Shown in pieces: positions 42,565-55,080 of a stretch of 64,000 nucleotides of DNA. Below the pieces are notes generated by a model, which searched no databases, was not told where the DNA came from, and saw only the letters and a program-made list of their open reading frames with translations. Each line of letters begins with the position of its first letter. Position 1 is the stretch's first letter. The translations under genes and the position numbers were made by a program. Source of the stretch: Siderastrea radians (Eukaryota; Cnidaria; Anthozoa; Scleractinia; Rhizangiidae); the NCBI GenBank assembly GCA_964017195.1, contig OZ024894.1:34779614-34843613 (forward strand). Direction: 5' to 3'.

Positions 42565-43608
42565 AGAGCCAGTGTCACCCAAAGTGCTTTGTGCGGTTGT
42601 GCTTTTGTTTTGAAGTTTGGCTGGTGCATTTGCCGGACATTTTGCAAATTATACCCTGCCGCACTGGCCTTTCAGCAAGCTGATATTCACAGTAGTAGCC
42701 CCTGAAAATCGTAATATCTTCCTCGCTAGATGTTACCGGAGAAAACAACTCTAGATCTGACTTTGTAGTCAACGCGTATGGAGCTTTTATAACAACCGAT
42801 CGATTGATCGATCTCAATGGACGTAAAACCAGAGTAGCCACTTCCACTCAATATAAAAATAACAAGACAAAAACAAGTAGTAAGAATATTGAAGTCTTCG
42901 TCGCTAGATGTCACTGGAGAAAACTACTCAAGATCTGAGTTTGCATTCAATTCATATACATGGATCTATTACAGTCCGATCGATTGATTGCGCGATCGAT
43001 CGCATCGACTGATATCGATGGACGCAAAACCAGAATAGCCACTTACGCTTTTTGTAAAAATAAAACATAAGCAGACAGTGAACACAAGGAATAATTAAGC
43101 AAAACAGCACAAGCTCATGACCATAACCATTATTTTGGAGCAAGCCCGTAGCTACTGTTATTTTGTGGTAAATTAACGTTCCTTCTGTTTTCATTCAGCA
43201 ATGAATGTAGCACTATTTCAGCAAACGCACTGTCAGTAGTATTGCTGAAACCCATAGATGTTTTTCTTTCCCTCCGCTACTGATACACGGACTCCTTCAG
43301 CCGTACAACTTTGGCAGAGCCCGGAAGACTTGGTCTTCGCCTCAACTTTCCAGAACCCTTCGAGGCATCCAATTTAAAGATCTCCTTCTCCACCGCGAAA
43401 ACACTTCAGAATTTGGAAATATACAATGAAATCGATACGGCGACACTTAAATGTCAAGTCAAAATTCACACTTAGTGCTTTCGGATCGCTAACGGCAGCG
43501 ATGGAAGAAGATACAAATCAGACTTCACGACAATCAAGAAAATGGCGTATTTTTCATGTATGAAAAATGTACCTCGGCGAGCAAAGCACTTTGGGTGACA
43601 CTGGCTCT
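42565..43608. mobile_element. 1.04-kb TTAA-flanked element, Kolobok-like
   Basis: The termini AGAGCCAGTGTCACCCAAAG and their complement at the right end match perfectly over about 27 bp. Both sides are flanked by TTAA (42561-42564, 43609-43612). TTAA duplications are made by piggyBac and Kolobok transposases; the AG..CT ends fit Kolobok better than piggyBac's usual CC..GG ends. Inside are two diverged direct copies, about 180 bp apart, of a block with CGCTAGATGT, GGAGAAAAC, CCGATCGATTGAT and AAAACCAGA.TAGCCACTT (about 42724-42845 and 42902-43045). No transposase is present, so the element is non-autonomous. Confidence 0.8.
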
Positions 43609-43694
43609 TTAAGTAATTGTGTGTGCACATGTACATGTGGGCCTTTCATGATACATGTACTGTGTAACTCCTGGTATTTGCGTTTAGTTCACAA

Positions 43695-43931
43695 GGGCCC
43701 GGCTCCATAAAGCAACTTAAAATTAAGTGCGAATTTTCTGCAACCATTTCCTTTGTTCTGGAGGACTTTTTGGCACACTATCACAGATAACTCGGCCGAA
43801 GACAGATTAGTGAGTATAGAGTAGAGTACTTTAGGAAACACAAAGAGAACACGAAGAAATCCTCCAGAACAAAGGGAACTGTTGCAAAAAAAAACCCATT
43901 TAATCTCAAGTTGCTTTATGCAACTGGGCCC
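43695..43931. mobile_element. 237-bp MITE with GGGCCC ends
   Basis: The left end starts GGGCCCGGCTCCATAAAGCA and the inverted right end starts GGGCCCAGTTGCATAAAGCA. Inverted similarity continues inward through CCTTTGTTCTGGAGGA, so most of the element folds on itself. No target-site duplication is evident. Confidence 0.65.
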
Positions 43932-46165
43932 AGGACTATATCCATGTTATCCATAGTTAAGGATACTGTGCTTTTTAGTCTTTTTGAACATTGGCTACAA
44001 GCCTCAGTTTACTGGTTTCCAATGCTTTCTTGAAATTTCCCAGCATCACCAGGCTTCTTAGAAAAACCAAGGTTACAGGGGTTGACCCAGATGTTGTAGT
44101 CAAAAATAATGTACATGGGTAACCCTGGTTATTCAGACAACCACGGTTACCGGGCTTACCAGGGAAACCGGGGTTACCCAGGCTTTTTTGCACATAGGGT
44201 CCGAGTCTGGTAAGCCTGGTTTTCAGTAAAATGTGCTAACCAGGTTCACCAGGGTTACCGTGGTCAACCCAGACCTTAAGAGCCTGGTTAAACCCGGGTA
44301 ACCCTGGTAATTCAGAAAACTAGGGTCACCAGACTTACCAGGGTAACCAGGGTAACGTAGGTTAGTCCAGACTTCTCAGAGTCTGGTTAAACCCTGGTTA
44401 CCCTGGTACGTCTGGTAACCCTGGTTTTCTAAATAACCAGGGTAACCAGGGTTACCAGACTTTTTTGCACATAGGGTTTGAGTCTGGTAAGCCTGGTTTA
44501 AGAACCAGGGTACCCTGGTTTTTTAACCAGGCTTGGACCAGGGTAAAACCCTGGTTTTACCAGGCTCTTGGTGCAAGGGGAATGCTCAAAGGAATCAACC
44601 ACAAAGAAGGATCGCAACTATAAAAAAGGAGGAGAAAGCTCGGCCATGGAAAGTGAAGTGAAGCTATCTTTTGTCTCGTCTGTGTGCATATTTCTGTTGG
44701 ATTGGTGTTGGTTTTTATATTCTAACTGTTGAACCAGTTACGTCGCTCGATGCTGCTAGCTTGATGTTGGCGTTTCCCTTCAAGAAGACAGCTGTAATAG
44801 CGTGAGCAGGTTTCAAGTAAGATGTATCGAGGTGTGTCCTCCGATGATGTAAGAACGAAAACCAACTGTGGAAGCGAAAACTCTTTCACCCGCAGGGCTT
44901 GAATAACTCTTGCGCTGTTATAGGTCTGGTTCTCTCCTCTCTTTTCCGTCAAAGATTACTGGGGTGCTGTTTCTCTCTGATGTCCTGACTACCTGGGAAC
45001 ATGTTGTCAACAAGTTTTCTCTACGAAGCATTGCAGTTTTTGCAGGTTTTCCTTACGGGCATTCCATTTCATTAATGCTTAACTGCGTCTTTTAAGGCCT
45101 TCTTTGCTGGATAGCTGGTAGACTCCTTGATCCTTGAGCCGTGCGGTTTGGGTTTCTACAGTAGCTATGTCGTATTTACTTCTCACTGCATTTGATCGGC
45201 ATGAACTTCTTCTTTCCCTCTCAGTCTTCCTTCCCTGCTTCAGCCTTCACCTGAAAGACTTGAATGCGTTCTTGCGCTTTCAAGTCTGAATTTACTTCAC
45301 TAATTATATCGGCTGTTTACGAACTCTTTAACACTGGCGCTTCTTATGATTTTAAAGCTCTTCTGCTATTATAAAGTGTTTGCCACAGAATCGTCTGGTC
45401 GGCAGCTGCAGCTCCCACTGACTACAATCGAAAGGTAAAAGGACTGAGCTTAAAATCTAACTGAAAATTCTGACCGCACGTTCCACCACTATTCTTTCCC
45501 TTTTTCATTCAATCATTTTGTTACTGATCCTTTTTCCCTTTCACCTGTGCGGTTAATTAGGTATGTTCACAGTTTGCTTGTTTGTTTGTTTGTATGTTTA
45601 CCTATTTATTTATTTTAGTTCTTAGGTGCAATTTTTCTCTTCTGTTTTCCTTGTATTTTACTTTTCACTCAGTTCAGTCTGTTGAAACGTGCTTGACTGG
45701 TTTGTTGAACCACATGAAAAGGTACAATTTTTTACGTACAATTTTTCTCTTAATTTCGCGACGTAAACTCAGTAACTTCAGATCTCGAACACCATAAAAT
45801 CGTTTTAAAGCCTTCACTACTAAATACAGTCCGTCCCCTCGTTCAACTTACTATCTGTTGTCACTTTTTTTCTTCGCTCGCGTTGTCGTATTCAGCTTTT
45901 GAATGAGGCTTTTTTTTAAAGTTCTTTTCTGTTATATTTCATTGTTTCAATTCGCCCGTTGTTTTTTCTCAACAATATGCCAACCCTTCTTCGCTCAACT
46001 GCACAAACTCAGAGTTTCTCTTTCTTCCTTAATGTCGCTGTTTCAATTCCGCTCTCTCTCTCTCTCCCTTTTTCGTTTAATCATCTCTCATCTTATTTGT
46101 CTTGTTGCCACTGCTTTAATTGTAACTGAAATGCTTTACAGCGCAATTAACCACTCGTTTTGTTG

Positions 46166-46182
46166 TCATCATCATCATCATG

Positions 46183-46225
<43 letters not shown>

Positions 46226-46270
46226 CCATCCTTTATTTATTTGTTTATTTATTTATTTATCTATTTATTT
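46166..46270. repeat. CAT and TTTA microsatellites
   Basis: About 20 CAT units with one TGATCAT interruption, followed directly by about eight TTTA/TTTG-type units. They generate poly-His and poly-Ile runs in false ORFs. Confidence 0.85.
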
Positions 46271-46867
46271 TCGTCTCAATATTGTTATTTAATGCCAAGA
46301 AAACACGACAGATTAACACAAACTCACGCCATTTTAGCTGTTTTTTTCGATCCGCGCACTTGCATCTTCAAATTCGACCCTGGGATTATAAAAGAACCAC
46401 ATCATCATTTTAGTGAATAGTTAGAGCGAACTGCTAGCACTTATTACTATACTCCTCTTACTTCGGCTCTGCACGTTCGCTTCTTCAAATTCAATTCTAA
46501 TTCCTCTCTTGGTTCTCGAATGTGAAACAGTCGCTTTTTTCTCTAAATCTTGCAACTATGGTGCGAAGCTCGTCGTCACTTGCACGTTGCACGTTGGCAA
46601 ATCTTGAAGTCTAATTTGATTCCGGCATAAAATAACTAATTAAAACCGCTATTGTCACACTGCTACACACTTCATCGATCTTTACGTAGTTTGTTTGAAG
46701 ATCTTTCTTTTCTTCTGCTTTTATCTGCATTTCATTTCTCGCTCTTTTCCAGTCTGTCGAAATATGCTTGGCTAGTTTGCTGATTCCACGATTTATCGTT
46801 CCACAGTTCTTTACGTTGCTGGCCAGGTTACAATCACCGTAAATCACGTCTCCGCTCTTTCGTAGAA

Positions 46868-47430
46868 GTATTTCAAGAAACATATTAAGTGCCAAACGAT
46901 CAGCATAGTTTTAGTTCCGAGTTATATTCTAAATTTACGATGCACTAAGCTAACGGACTTCTCCTTCGCATCCGACAATTCGGTTTTTAATCCGGTTTTG
47001 TCTGTGTACTTTACTTTTTTGTCGGCCCACGAATTGTGGCTCCGGTGTCGTCAACTTCTGCGAACTACAGGGTTATTCGGCTTCGCTTTCCTTCTCGTTA
47101 GATCAGTCTACCTATAATATTCATGTTTCGATCTACTCCTCGCACATATCCCCATGAGTCGGTTAAACCACGACGAAGCGCTTCTACGTTTTTGGTGGAA
47201 GAATTTCGAGGAACATATAAGTTGCAAGTAGTCAGTGTAGATCTGAGCTACATTCCGCGTTACATTCCTTAATTTTCGGCGCACTACGCTATGTCTTCTC
47301 CTTTGCATTCGAAAATTCGGCTTTCCTCTGTGTATTTTATTTTTTGTTTGCTTAATTCGCGTGAATTTTTGCGTTCAGTGTCCTAAACGTCTGCAAACTA
47401 CGGGGGAAGGTTTTTCGGCTTCTATTTCTT
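46868..47430. repeat. diverged tandem duplication, about 330 bp
   Basis: The block with GAAGTATTTCAAGAAACATAT.AAGT, then GATGCACTAAGCT, CTCCTTCGCAT and GCGAACTACAGGG (46868-47075) recurs in diverged form at about 47195-47430 (AAGAATTTCGAGGAACATATAAGT, GCGCACTACGCT, CTCCTTTGCAT, GCAAACTACGGGG). Another matching phrase, AGTCTGT.GAAA..TGCTTG.CT.GTTTG, occurs near 45675 and 46752. This may be part of a longer ancient array. Confidence 0.5.
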
Positions 47431-49368
47431 CCTTTCATCAATATACCTTTTTATTTTGCACTCTATACGTGCAAATCAGTCGGTCTTCGAGCAGGATTTG
47501 CTCTGCTAGCCTTATTATTTGTCGTCAGGTTTCAAATGAATCGTGCGCTTGGGCTTTTCGTTAAGAGCCCTCATCTTCAGTGCTTGACCAACATGAACGC
47601 CTTTTTCGCTTTTATGGAGTTGCGCTGGTGACAATATATCTTCGTTTTTTTCCTCTCAAATGCGTGTTCATTTCTCGCCAAGCCAGCTTTCTCTATGTTT
47701 CGATGCTCCTCATCCGGGCCGTAAATCTCCCACCCGGCTTCTACAACCTCATTATTTGCAGTCCACCTCCCGCATTTTCTCTCTCTACTGCGCAGTAAAT
47801 ACTGTAATCGCTACTGTTTCTCTTTTCTTATTTCCTTCCACGCAACGAGTTTTCTCGCGACAAGCGACGATTTGATCTCTTCACGCGTTTTTTTTCTACT
47901 TACGCGCCTTGTTTTCTTTTATCACTGTCAACTTCATTCCACGAACTATATGATTCGTTGTATGGTTTGTTCTTTCACCCTCATATGTCAGCCATTTATC
48001 GCTCGAATCACATGATCAGCCTTCTATCTGAGTGGTCGCTTTTCTTCGCACGTATTGAGATTATTTTATACAGCATCACCAGCTTCTATTCAGGACTGCT
48101 GCTTGAAAATACTTTTCTGTTTTTTTTTATGGTTTCAGTTTATTCCGAGCCTTTTCTCGTGCCACAGTACGCGTTCATGTCTCATCAACGAGTTTCTACG
48201 ATAAACAAGTTTCTACGATCGCATTTGCGCGTGTAATTCTTCCGCTTCTAACGTCTTGTGCAGTCTACTTCAATGTACCAATTTCCAGTTTGCTTAACTG
48301 CGCATTGGCAAGCCCTTGAAGCCGTGCAATGCATGCTATGGATCACCTCCTAAATTAGTTTAAAATGTTTACACTTAACTTTAACTTCAGTTTCATGCCA
48401 TGTCTCCGACAAACGCTAACCTCTCCTCGATCAGTGTGTATCTAGTGATACCATAAAACGAAAGGGTAAGAATGCTTTCAATATTAGGGCGTATGACAAG
48501 ATTACCTTTTTTTTAAACTACCAACGATTATCAATATGCACAAAAAGTGACAATGCTTAATATGATAGGGCATATTGCAAGAATGACGTCGTTAAGGACA
48601 AACAGGGAGACTCTTAGAGACACTAAGGGTACATTTTGCTGAGAAGATGTTCAGTGATTGAGAGATCAACTGGATTAAGGTTGGCCGTGGGCTAACTGGG
48701 AAAGGATGGAGGAGAACTGTTTTGAGTCGTTCCGTTGTCGTTGGAGTGCCCCTTGGAACAGACTGGCCGAGGCTGCAAGCTGCATAGTACATCAACGTTC
48801 CAGCACCCTGTTGTCCGCACGAGGCTTGAAGCGAGGGTCGGCGAGCTATTCAGTGACGTCACCGGTTCAGTGAAAATAAAGTGCAGGCTTCAACGAACTG
48901 AAGTCCGAACTGAGTACTTATAATACCAGGCTGGTTATCATGTAAACACTCTTTCTTATAAGAATCACTTCTTTGAAAAATTTCCACCCACATGGTTCTC
49001 TCCGAACACTTTCCAAAAATCTAAGGCTCAACTCTCCTCCTTTAGACTTTATATCAGAGCCTTTTGTTTCTTTGTATTACGTCCTTTTTAGTCTCGCTCT
49101 CTTCTTATCATTATGTCATCGTTGTTTTTGTGGTGTTTTTCGCCGTTTGTTTCCATGAACGTATATATGTTATGTAGAGGACGTGTGTGAGAGCAGTGAG
49201 AGAGTGCATACACATACGCACGCGATGCCTGCAAACTGCGCGCGCGTGCGTAATAATTCATAGCCACTTGATTTAACAGTTAAAATTTGATTGATCTATT
49301 TAAAATCTTTGTTACTGTTTACTCGTGTTGCTTTAATTTTTAAAGCTTTTTTAAGGTTGAAATTGCTT

Positions 49369-51757
49369 ATGGAAGAACGGGGCCAACAGTCTACTTGTGT
49401 GATGAAAAAGAGTCTTGAAGACAAGAAAATTAATAACAGGTATGTTTGGAGAGCTCTGATTCCATTTTAAAACTCTCTTAACAAGTTGGGAGTAGAGAAA
49501 GCTAAAGTATCAGTGAAAGCACTAAGGTCCCTGGGGCAGGATTCACAAAGCTGTCCTAAGCCGAAGATGAATCCTAGGCATTGTTTCTTAACAATAGGCT
49601 TTTGTTTTCCAACAGTACATAGGACGACACATCTTATCTTGGGAGGGCTTCATGAATCCAGCCCCTGGTTACCAGATCGAGGATTTTCTCGCATGTGTTT
49701 AGTTGTCAATGGCACGCGAGTACTGGAACCTCTGGTACCCAGACCCTGGTCACACCCGCCGCAACGCCGCGTAGATGTTAAAAGTTACATAATCACTAAC
49801 ATGCAGTGCATTTAGCCATTACGTGGTATGTTGCACTCAGTGTTACAACCTGAGTCCGGTCCTTAAGGAGATTAAATAGCTTTAATATTTCAACAGGACA
49901 ACCTCTGAAGGAAAAGAGAAAAAGGAGAGGAAGGGGAAGACTTGTCCGACGAGCGGTTCTCATCGATAGCAACCCCAGAAACGACTCCAGTGACGAGACA
50001 CTAGTTCTCAAAACAGCTAGACACTTTTCAAAGGTACGTTGGCTTTGCTCAAACACTTTGAATTTAATGAATTGTCTCTTATTTAATTTCCCCCGTTCTT
50101 GATTTATTGCCAATTAATTTCTTGCGATTCTTCTGGAACACCTGTCGTCTTACACAGGAGAACATTTTATCTGACACAAGTCTAATTTCCATCACCAGTT
50201 TTGAAAATGAGAGCTGCGGGGAGAATGTGAGAATACTTTGAAATTAATGACAATGAATTATCATGAAAGAAGGCGAAAAATGCTTAATTGACTTTATGTC
50301 CATGTTATATCATCGGATGATTTGATGATTTGATATCAGATGATTATAGAGTGTCAATTACGTGACAAAGTCAAACAGTTAATTTTTACCTAGCATTAAT
50401 GATCTAGCGATTCATCTTAAATAACTCTTAGTTGAGGGAGGGAGGGAGACTTGAGCAACTTCAAGTTTCCTACTAGAGAAGCTTAACTGCCCATGCAACG
50501 CAAAGTATGATGTGAAAGTGGTATCATTTTACGAAGACACCCTTTCTTTGCTTTCTTACTTTTTCAACAATCACAGTTCACGATACTCGTCAGCGTAGTG
50601 GGAGTCACACGTTAGAATGGTAAAGTTAGTTTTCAGTTTGCATTTATTACCTTTCCATGTAAGTTGATCGATGGAATATCAAAACATTTTTAACTGACCG
50701 TAGTAAGAAAAGGCGCATAGAAAAATATGACCTCAACTATTCGATGTCTATAACATGATGATGTCAAATAGTTCAATGTATGATATTCATTATTTTAGGT
50801 TCAAAGTCAATTCGTAAAAACAAGATATTAAAGAAATAACAATGTAATTTTAGAATTTGATTACATGTTTGGATTAATAACTCATCACTGTTGCATAACT
50901 CTAATTTAAATTTCTTCAATTTCAGAACGAAGAAAAATAAGAAGAAGATGGATGAGAACTTGAACAATTTTAAAGACCTTGCTGTTTTCAATAATGTATG
51001 CTGGTAAGTTGACTGAATTTCTGTTATTCCAAGGACACATCCCTAAAGAAAATCCACCATCCTTGAACCTTTGAAAAACGCATTTATAGACGTATTTATA
51101 GACGTATTATAAAGAAGTAAAATGTAATCCTTCCAGTAAAATGATTTTCTGGAAGGCAACCATACTGTGGCGTTGAGCCTTTCCCAAGATTGGAAGGTAA
51201 AAAGAAACAAAAAACCCACACAAAAAGCGTGAGTAACTGTTAAAACTGAAATTGGGTTAAAAAGATAACAGCAAAAGGTTATATCTGCCTTTACAAGGGT
51301 TAACTAATGCAGTCTAACATATTTGATCTTCATATCACGCCAATAACGAATGATCAAAGTGCATGTGAACACGGCAAATTCAACGCAATTATAACTGTGA
51401 TTCAGAGCGGTTTTCAAATGAATGTCTTGAGACCAAAACAAAAGTAATTACTCTAGCCAATCACAGCAGGAACAAAAAACAAAATGAGCCACTCACAAAT
51501 GGAAGCAAATACAAGTCATTAGCGCTAAGTGCGGAAACAAGGCGTGCGAGCAAGTCACGATTGGTTTTTGGTTTTACTTCTGATTGGGCGAGAAAGTGGC
51601 GCGAACTTTCCTGACCAATCAGAGAGCGAAGTGAAGCAAAACCAAACAAACACAACATAACTTTCGCCACTCGTTTGAAGACTGTTCTATTTAAATCCTT
51701 TGTCATTATTTTAGGTTGATGTCAAAAGAACTGGAGACGAAGAAAGCAAAAATTTGA
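49369..51757 (+). CDS. putative multi-exon gene for a small lysine-rich protein
   Basis: Five candidate exons with canonical splice sites line up: an ATG exon 49369-49440 (donor AG/GTATGT); 49897-50033 (acceptor TTCAACAG, donor AAG/GTACGT; 45 open codons rich in Lys and Arg); 50158-50226 (acceptor CTTACACAG, donor AAT/GTGAGA; 23 codons in phase with the previous exon); 50926-51003 (acceptor CAATTTCAG, donor CTG/GTAAGT); and 51715-51757 (acceptor TATTTTAG, TGA at 51755-51757). AATAAA follows at 51803. The joints are not all in one frame: exon 1 ends in phase 2 but the next open frame needs phase 1, and the 50926 exon meets an early TAA in the upstream phase, although it reads open into the last exon in another. 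So there are missing exons, alternative splicing or a non-coding spliced RNA. The product is not recognised. Confidence 0.35.
49531..49668. mobile_element. 138-bp MITE in the putative gene's first intron
   Basis: The left end CTGGGGCAGGATTCACAAAG and the inverted right end CCAGGGGCTGGATTCATGAAG are clearly related, and similarity continues inward to CC.AAG. No target-site duplication was identified. A 109-codon ORF across it (49486-49815) is not credible. Confidence 0.5.
51559..51655. repeat. fold-back repeat
   Basis: The phrase GGTTTTACTTCTGATTGG is answered by CCAATCAGAGAGCGAAGTGAAGCAAAACC. Arms of about 25-28 bp with mismatches fold around GCGAGAAAGTGGCGCGAAC. It probably belongs to a dispersed short element. 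It lies in the last intron of the putative gene. Confidence 0.5.
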
Positions 51758-51802
51758 TCTACGATCTTAACTAACGGCTGATAGTGATGGCAACATTGGG
51801 AA

Positions 51803-51808
51803 AATAAA
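51803..51808 (+). terminator. poly(A) signal AATAAA
   Basis: A canonical AATAAA 45 bp after the TGA at 51757. It supports a plus-strand transcript ending near 51820-51840. Confidence 0.4.
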
Positions 51809-52529
51809 GACCAATGGTTCAACTAATATTTCTCACAGCAAGAGATGAATGACTAACAATATAGAGAAAAGGCAAATGGTGGACAATTTTCACTCTACTC
51901 ATGGTGACAAAGAGATTTAGGAATTTAGTAGACCGAGCCCAGCAGGTCAGGGGATACGATCCATAGGGCTTGGATTTTTTCCCCATGCAATACCACAACA
52001 AGCGTGGCGGTTTTTTCATCCTATGGATGCTTGCTTCGTTTCCCCTTTAGGTATTCTTGTATTCATTATGGTTTTCTTAAACTAAATCGTGGAACTCTAA
52101 TTAAATATGCGACACGGTTATACGCGCTTGCAGAGAGCGAAAGACTTGAAAAGACTTGAAACAGTAATGGAGAGTTTTTTTTACTTCCGCTAAATTAACT
52201 TGTTTTTGTACAAAGTACATATGTCCTTTTTTCCAAAGAGGAAATTAAAGCTCCACGACCTCGAAAGTAAAGACACAGGAAAGTACGAACTGAAGAGTGT
52301 GGAAAATCGCTCTTTTATTATGTTTTTTTCTTTTTCTTTTCTGTTTTTTTTGGGGGGGGGAAAGGGGGCTTCAGCGTTCAATTAGTACTTGCATGCTTTT
52401 TCCCCATCATGGGTCACGAAGGAGAATTTAAAAAAACGCGACATATAAGGGTGACAAGAGCTTATTTTTCGAGTACCTCGATCTTCTGTCCGGTGGAACT
52501 AGAGAAACTAACCAGGCAAAGGACGCATT
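51809..52529. other. no recognisable gene
   Basis: Short ORFs only. A T-rich run followed by a G run lies at about 52320-52365. Nothing interpretable. Confidence 0.45.
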
Positions 52530-55080
52530 TTTTTATTTAAAGGTAACTAAAAGATAATTTAAAAACAAGTAGGTTAACAAAACTTACAAGAAATGACAAT
52601 GTTTACAATCCAAAGCAAACTACTGAAAATAATAAAAAATGTTAAACGTGATTACGAGTAGGGAGTACACGCACTAGAAAAAGAACAGTAAAGAGTCAAT
52701 TTCAAAATGCACGAGCGCAGTAGTAAATAACTAAAGAAATAAACAAGTGACGTAAGTGTAAGCATTGCGCATCTAAGTCAGCATGTTATATAGTTCGCCT
52801 AGTTTAACAGTGGAGCTTCCAAGGAATAGGGATAAGTTGGATAAAATCGCTTTCAGACTTGAACCGATTTGCTTAGTTACCTGAATAACCAATTTCGACT
52901 AAGGAAACTTAAACAAATAACTGCAGTCATGATCATTTGCATTTAAAATTGAGCGTGCGTTAGTAAAAGATTTCATAATGATTAAGTTAAAATACGATAC
53001 TATGTTTGTCGTGAAAGTGCGCAGTTTAATAAACAAATGAATTGAACTGAGTAAATAAATCAGTAAATCGACAAACTAACAAGTAACGGCACCTTTCGCT
53101 AAATATTGAATGAATTAGAAAGTAAAGAGAAACTTTGACAATGTCTTAGATCTAAAAAGAGTGCGTCTTGGCTAATAAATTGACGATCCACAAAAAGATG
53201 GTGGAAACGTTTAATTCCTAATAGCTAATTTTGTCTGAAAGCGAGGGGAAAATAAACTTAATAAATAATGACGTTGGTGTGTTATAAGCAGACGAGGGAA
53301 TAAATCAGCCAAAAGGAAGTTGCGTGCGTTGGTAAAGATAGGGAACAATAAACGAAGGGATAAACACTGCTTTCTACTTAAGAGTGTGGGTGTTTATTAA
53401 CAGCTACCAGGATAGCCTAAAAAAATGCATGCTTAAGCTAGTAAACAAGAAGACATAATCAAAACTTAAGAACAACACCATTCTGATAAAAAAGAATACA
53501 CGAATAGACTGATGGTTGGTAAACAATATGATATAAACACTGATTAACATCATCATAAACCGAGAAAGAAAAAGAAACGATTATAAACGAACTTTACATC
53601 TAATATAAAACAGTGCGCGTGTTAGGAAACAAATTGTTGAATAAACAGATGACGAGAGTTGTCAATTTCTATTAATGTGTGCATGAAAGCAAAGGCAAAT
53701 AAACTAATAAATAACTACATAATTTTACATTATTTTCAAACTAAAGTGGGTACGTTAGGTGTGATCTCTATAAAAAATGAGTTAAGAAAATGAAAATATG
53801 AATAAGCTAACAAATAAACGGGGGGCTTAATTAATAGCAAATAAATTGTTGAATAAACAGATGGCGGGAGCTTTTAATATCTAATAATGTGCGCGTGAAG
53901 GCAAAGGAAACAAACAAATAAATAATATCATTATTTTATATTTCAACGTTGGTGTGTTGGGTGTTGATACCGTCAATAAATCATTTTAAAGAGAATACCG
54001 CGAGAAAAGGATCTGATGAATAAACGAAAGAATAAACACTTTGATCTTTAATCGTGTGTGTATTAAACGGTACATAACTTCACGAATAAACACGTGACAA
54101 GTTAGCAAAAAAAAAATAAAGAAAAACTACATTCATATATAACAGAGTGCGCGGAGAAAGAATGCTCCATATAAATAATTGAGGCGAATATACTTACTGT
54201 TAAAGACTGCACGACGCACATTTGTAAACAACAAACATAAGTAAACAATTGGAGTGAACTGTTTGTATTTAAGATTGGGATTTTTCGTAATCAAAGTGTA
54301 TAAATACAAAACCAGACAAATGTGATTTAAAAAATGCAATGGATGCATAAGCAGTGAGAAGTGAATATTTAAGAGAGCGCAAGTTGTAAGGAAATAAAAA
54401 GAGGAAAAGCTTACAAATAAGTGTTAAGTGCGAGTGTTAGTAGATAGTTCTGAACTTAACGGATAAAACAAAATGAACACCGTAGTGTAAACGCGTAAGT
54501 GCTCGTTCTAACAACTTCGTGCCTGAATAGAAATGTGTGAACGTTTTAAGTGTACGCATGCGTACATGGGATAATAAACTTAAAAATTACACTCTGAAGG
54601 TTTCAAATAGTGTGCATTTTAGCAAATACAACGATAAATTAGCAAGTGATGAAAATGTTTAACATTTGTTTCTTGGCAAACAGTTTTAAATGAACTAAAC
54701 CGATGAAAAGAGTACTTTGCATCAAAAGAGCGTGCTTGTTTTAAGACTTCATCAATAAAAAGGGGGTGTTAACGTTTATTATTCTAAAATAAAGTCTAAA
54801 TGAACCAACAAATCTACAATTTCTGTTTGATTTTATTCAGATTTAACAATGATCTTCTTAGTAGACACATTCCTGAGTAGATAATGACAAAACTGTTTAA
54901 ACGGATTTAAGAGTATTTGCGTTAGGAAACAAGTGTTAGATGACCTAACAAGTAATGATGAGCGCGTGCAAGTAAATAACTTGATAAACTAACAACTAAT
55001 TGATGAATAGGTGCAGGACAAATGAATTAACCTACACTTTGTAAGATGAAGATCTGAAAAAATCTGAGTGTCAGTAAAAT
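52530..55080. repeat. ancient diverged tandem array, about 65-75 bp units
   Basis: A phrase of the form AGTGCGYGTTAG, then A-rich sequence with AATAAACA or AACAAATAAATAA, recurs about 18-20 times (for example near 52950, 53160, 53320, 53610, 53674, 53745, 53885, 53945, 54050, 54427, 54910). Spacings cluster around 60-75 bp or twice that. Two longer matches are 216 bp apart (AAATTGTTGAATAAACAGATG near 53628 and 53844). The plus strand is strongly A-rich and stop-dense, so it is not coding. Confidence 0.6.

Larger units (their letters stand above)
31782..44579. mobile_element. 12.8-kb non-autonomous TIR element with AGCCTGGT subterminal arrays
   Basis: The first 25 bp (31782-31806, beginning CCCTTGCACCAAGAGCCTGG) recur exactly inverted at 44555-44579. 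Inside each end lies about 500-600 bp of short imperfect repeats of AGCCTGGTAA, GTCTGGTT and CCCTGGTTACC type (about 31790-32290 and 43985-44579), in opposite polarity. The right array carries two copies of a TTTTTTGCACATAGGGT phrase about 280 bp apart. No transposase is visible. The flanks (AAGTGCTGA left, AATGCTCAA right) resemble each other only loosely, so no target-site duplication is claimed. At least three other elements are nested inside. Two unrelated solo ends are possible but less likely given the exact 25-bp match. Confidence 0.65.
44580..49368. other. pyrimidine-rich DNA, no recognisable gene
   Basis: Long T/C-rich plus-strand stretches, especially 45480-48240. ORFs up to 129 codons are driven by this bias and by a CAT microsatellite, and none is recognised. 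Diverged internal repeats are listed separately. Confidence 0.45.

Noticed and set aside
31771..44590. Target-site duplication for the 12.8-kb element
   Set aside because: The flanks AAGTGCTGA and AATGCTCAA align only with gaps and mismatches, too weak to claim.
45903..46413. 129- and 77-codon ORFs with poly-His and poly-Ile
   Set aside because: They are products of a CAT/TTTA microsatellite in different frames.
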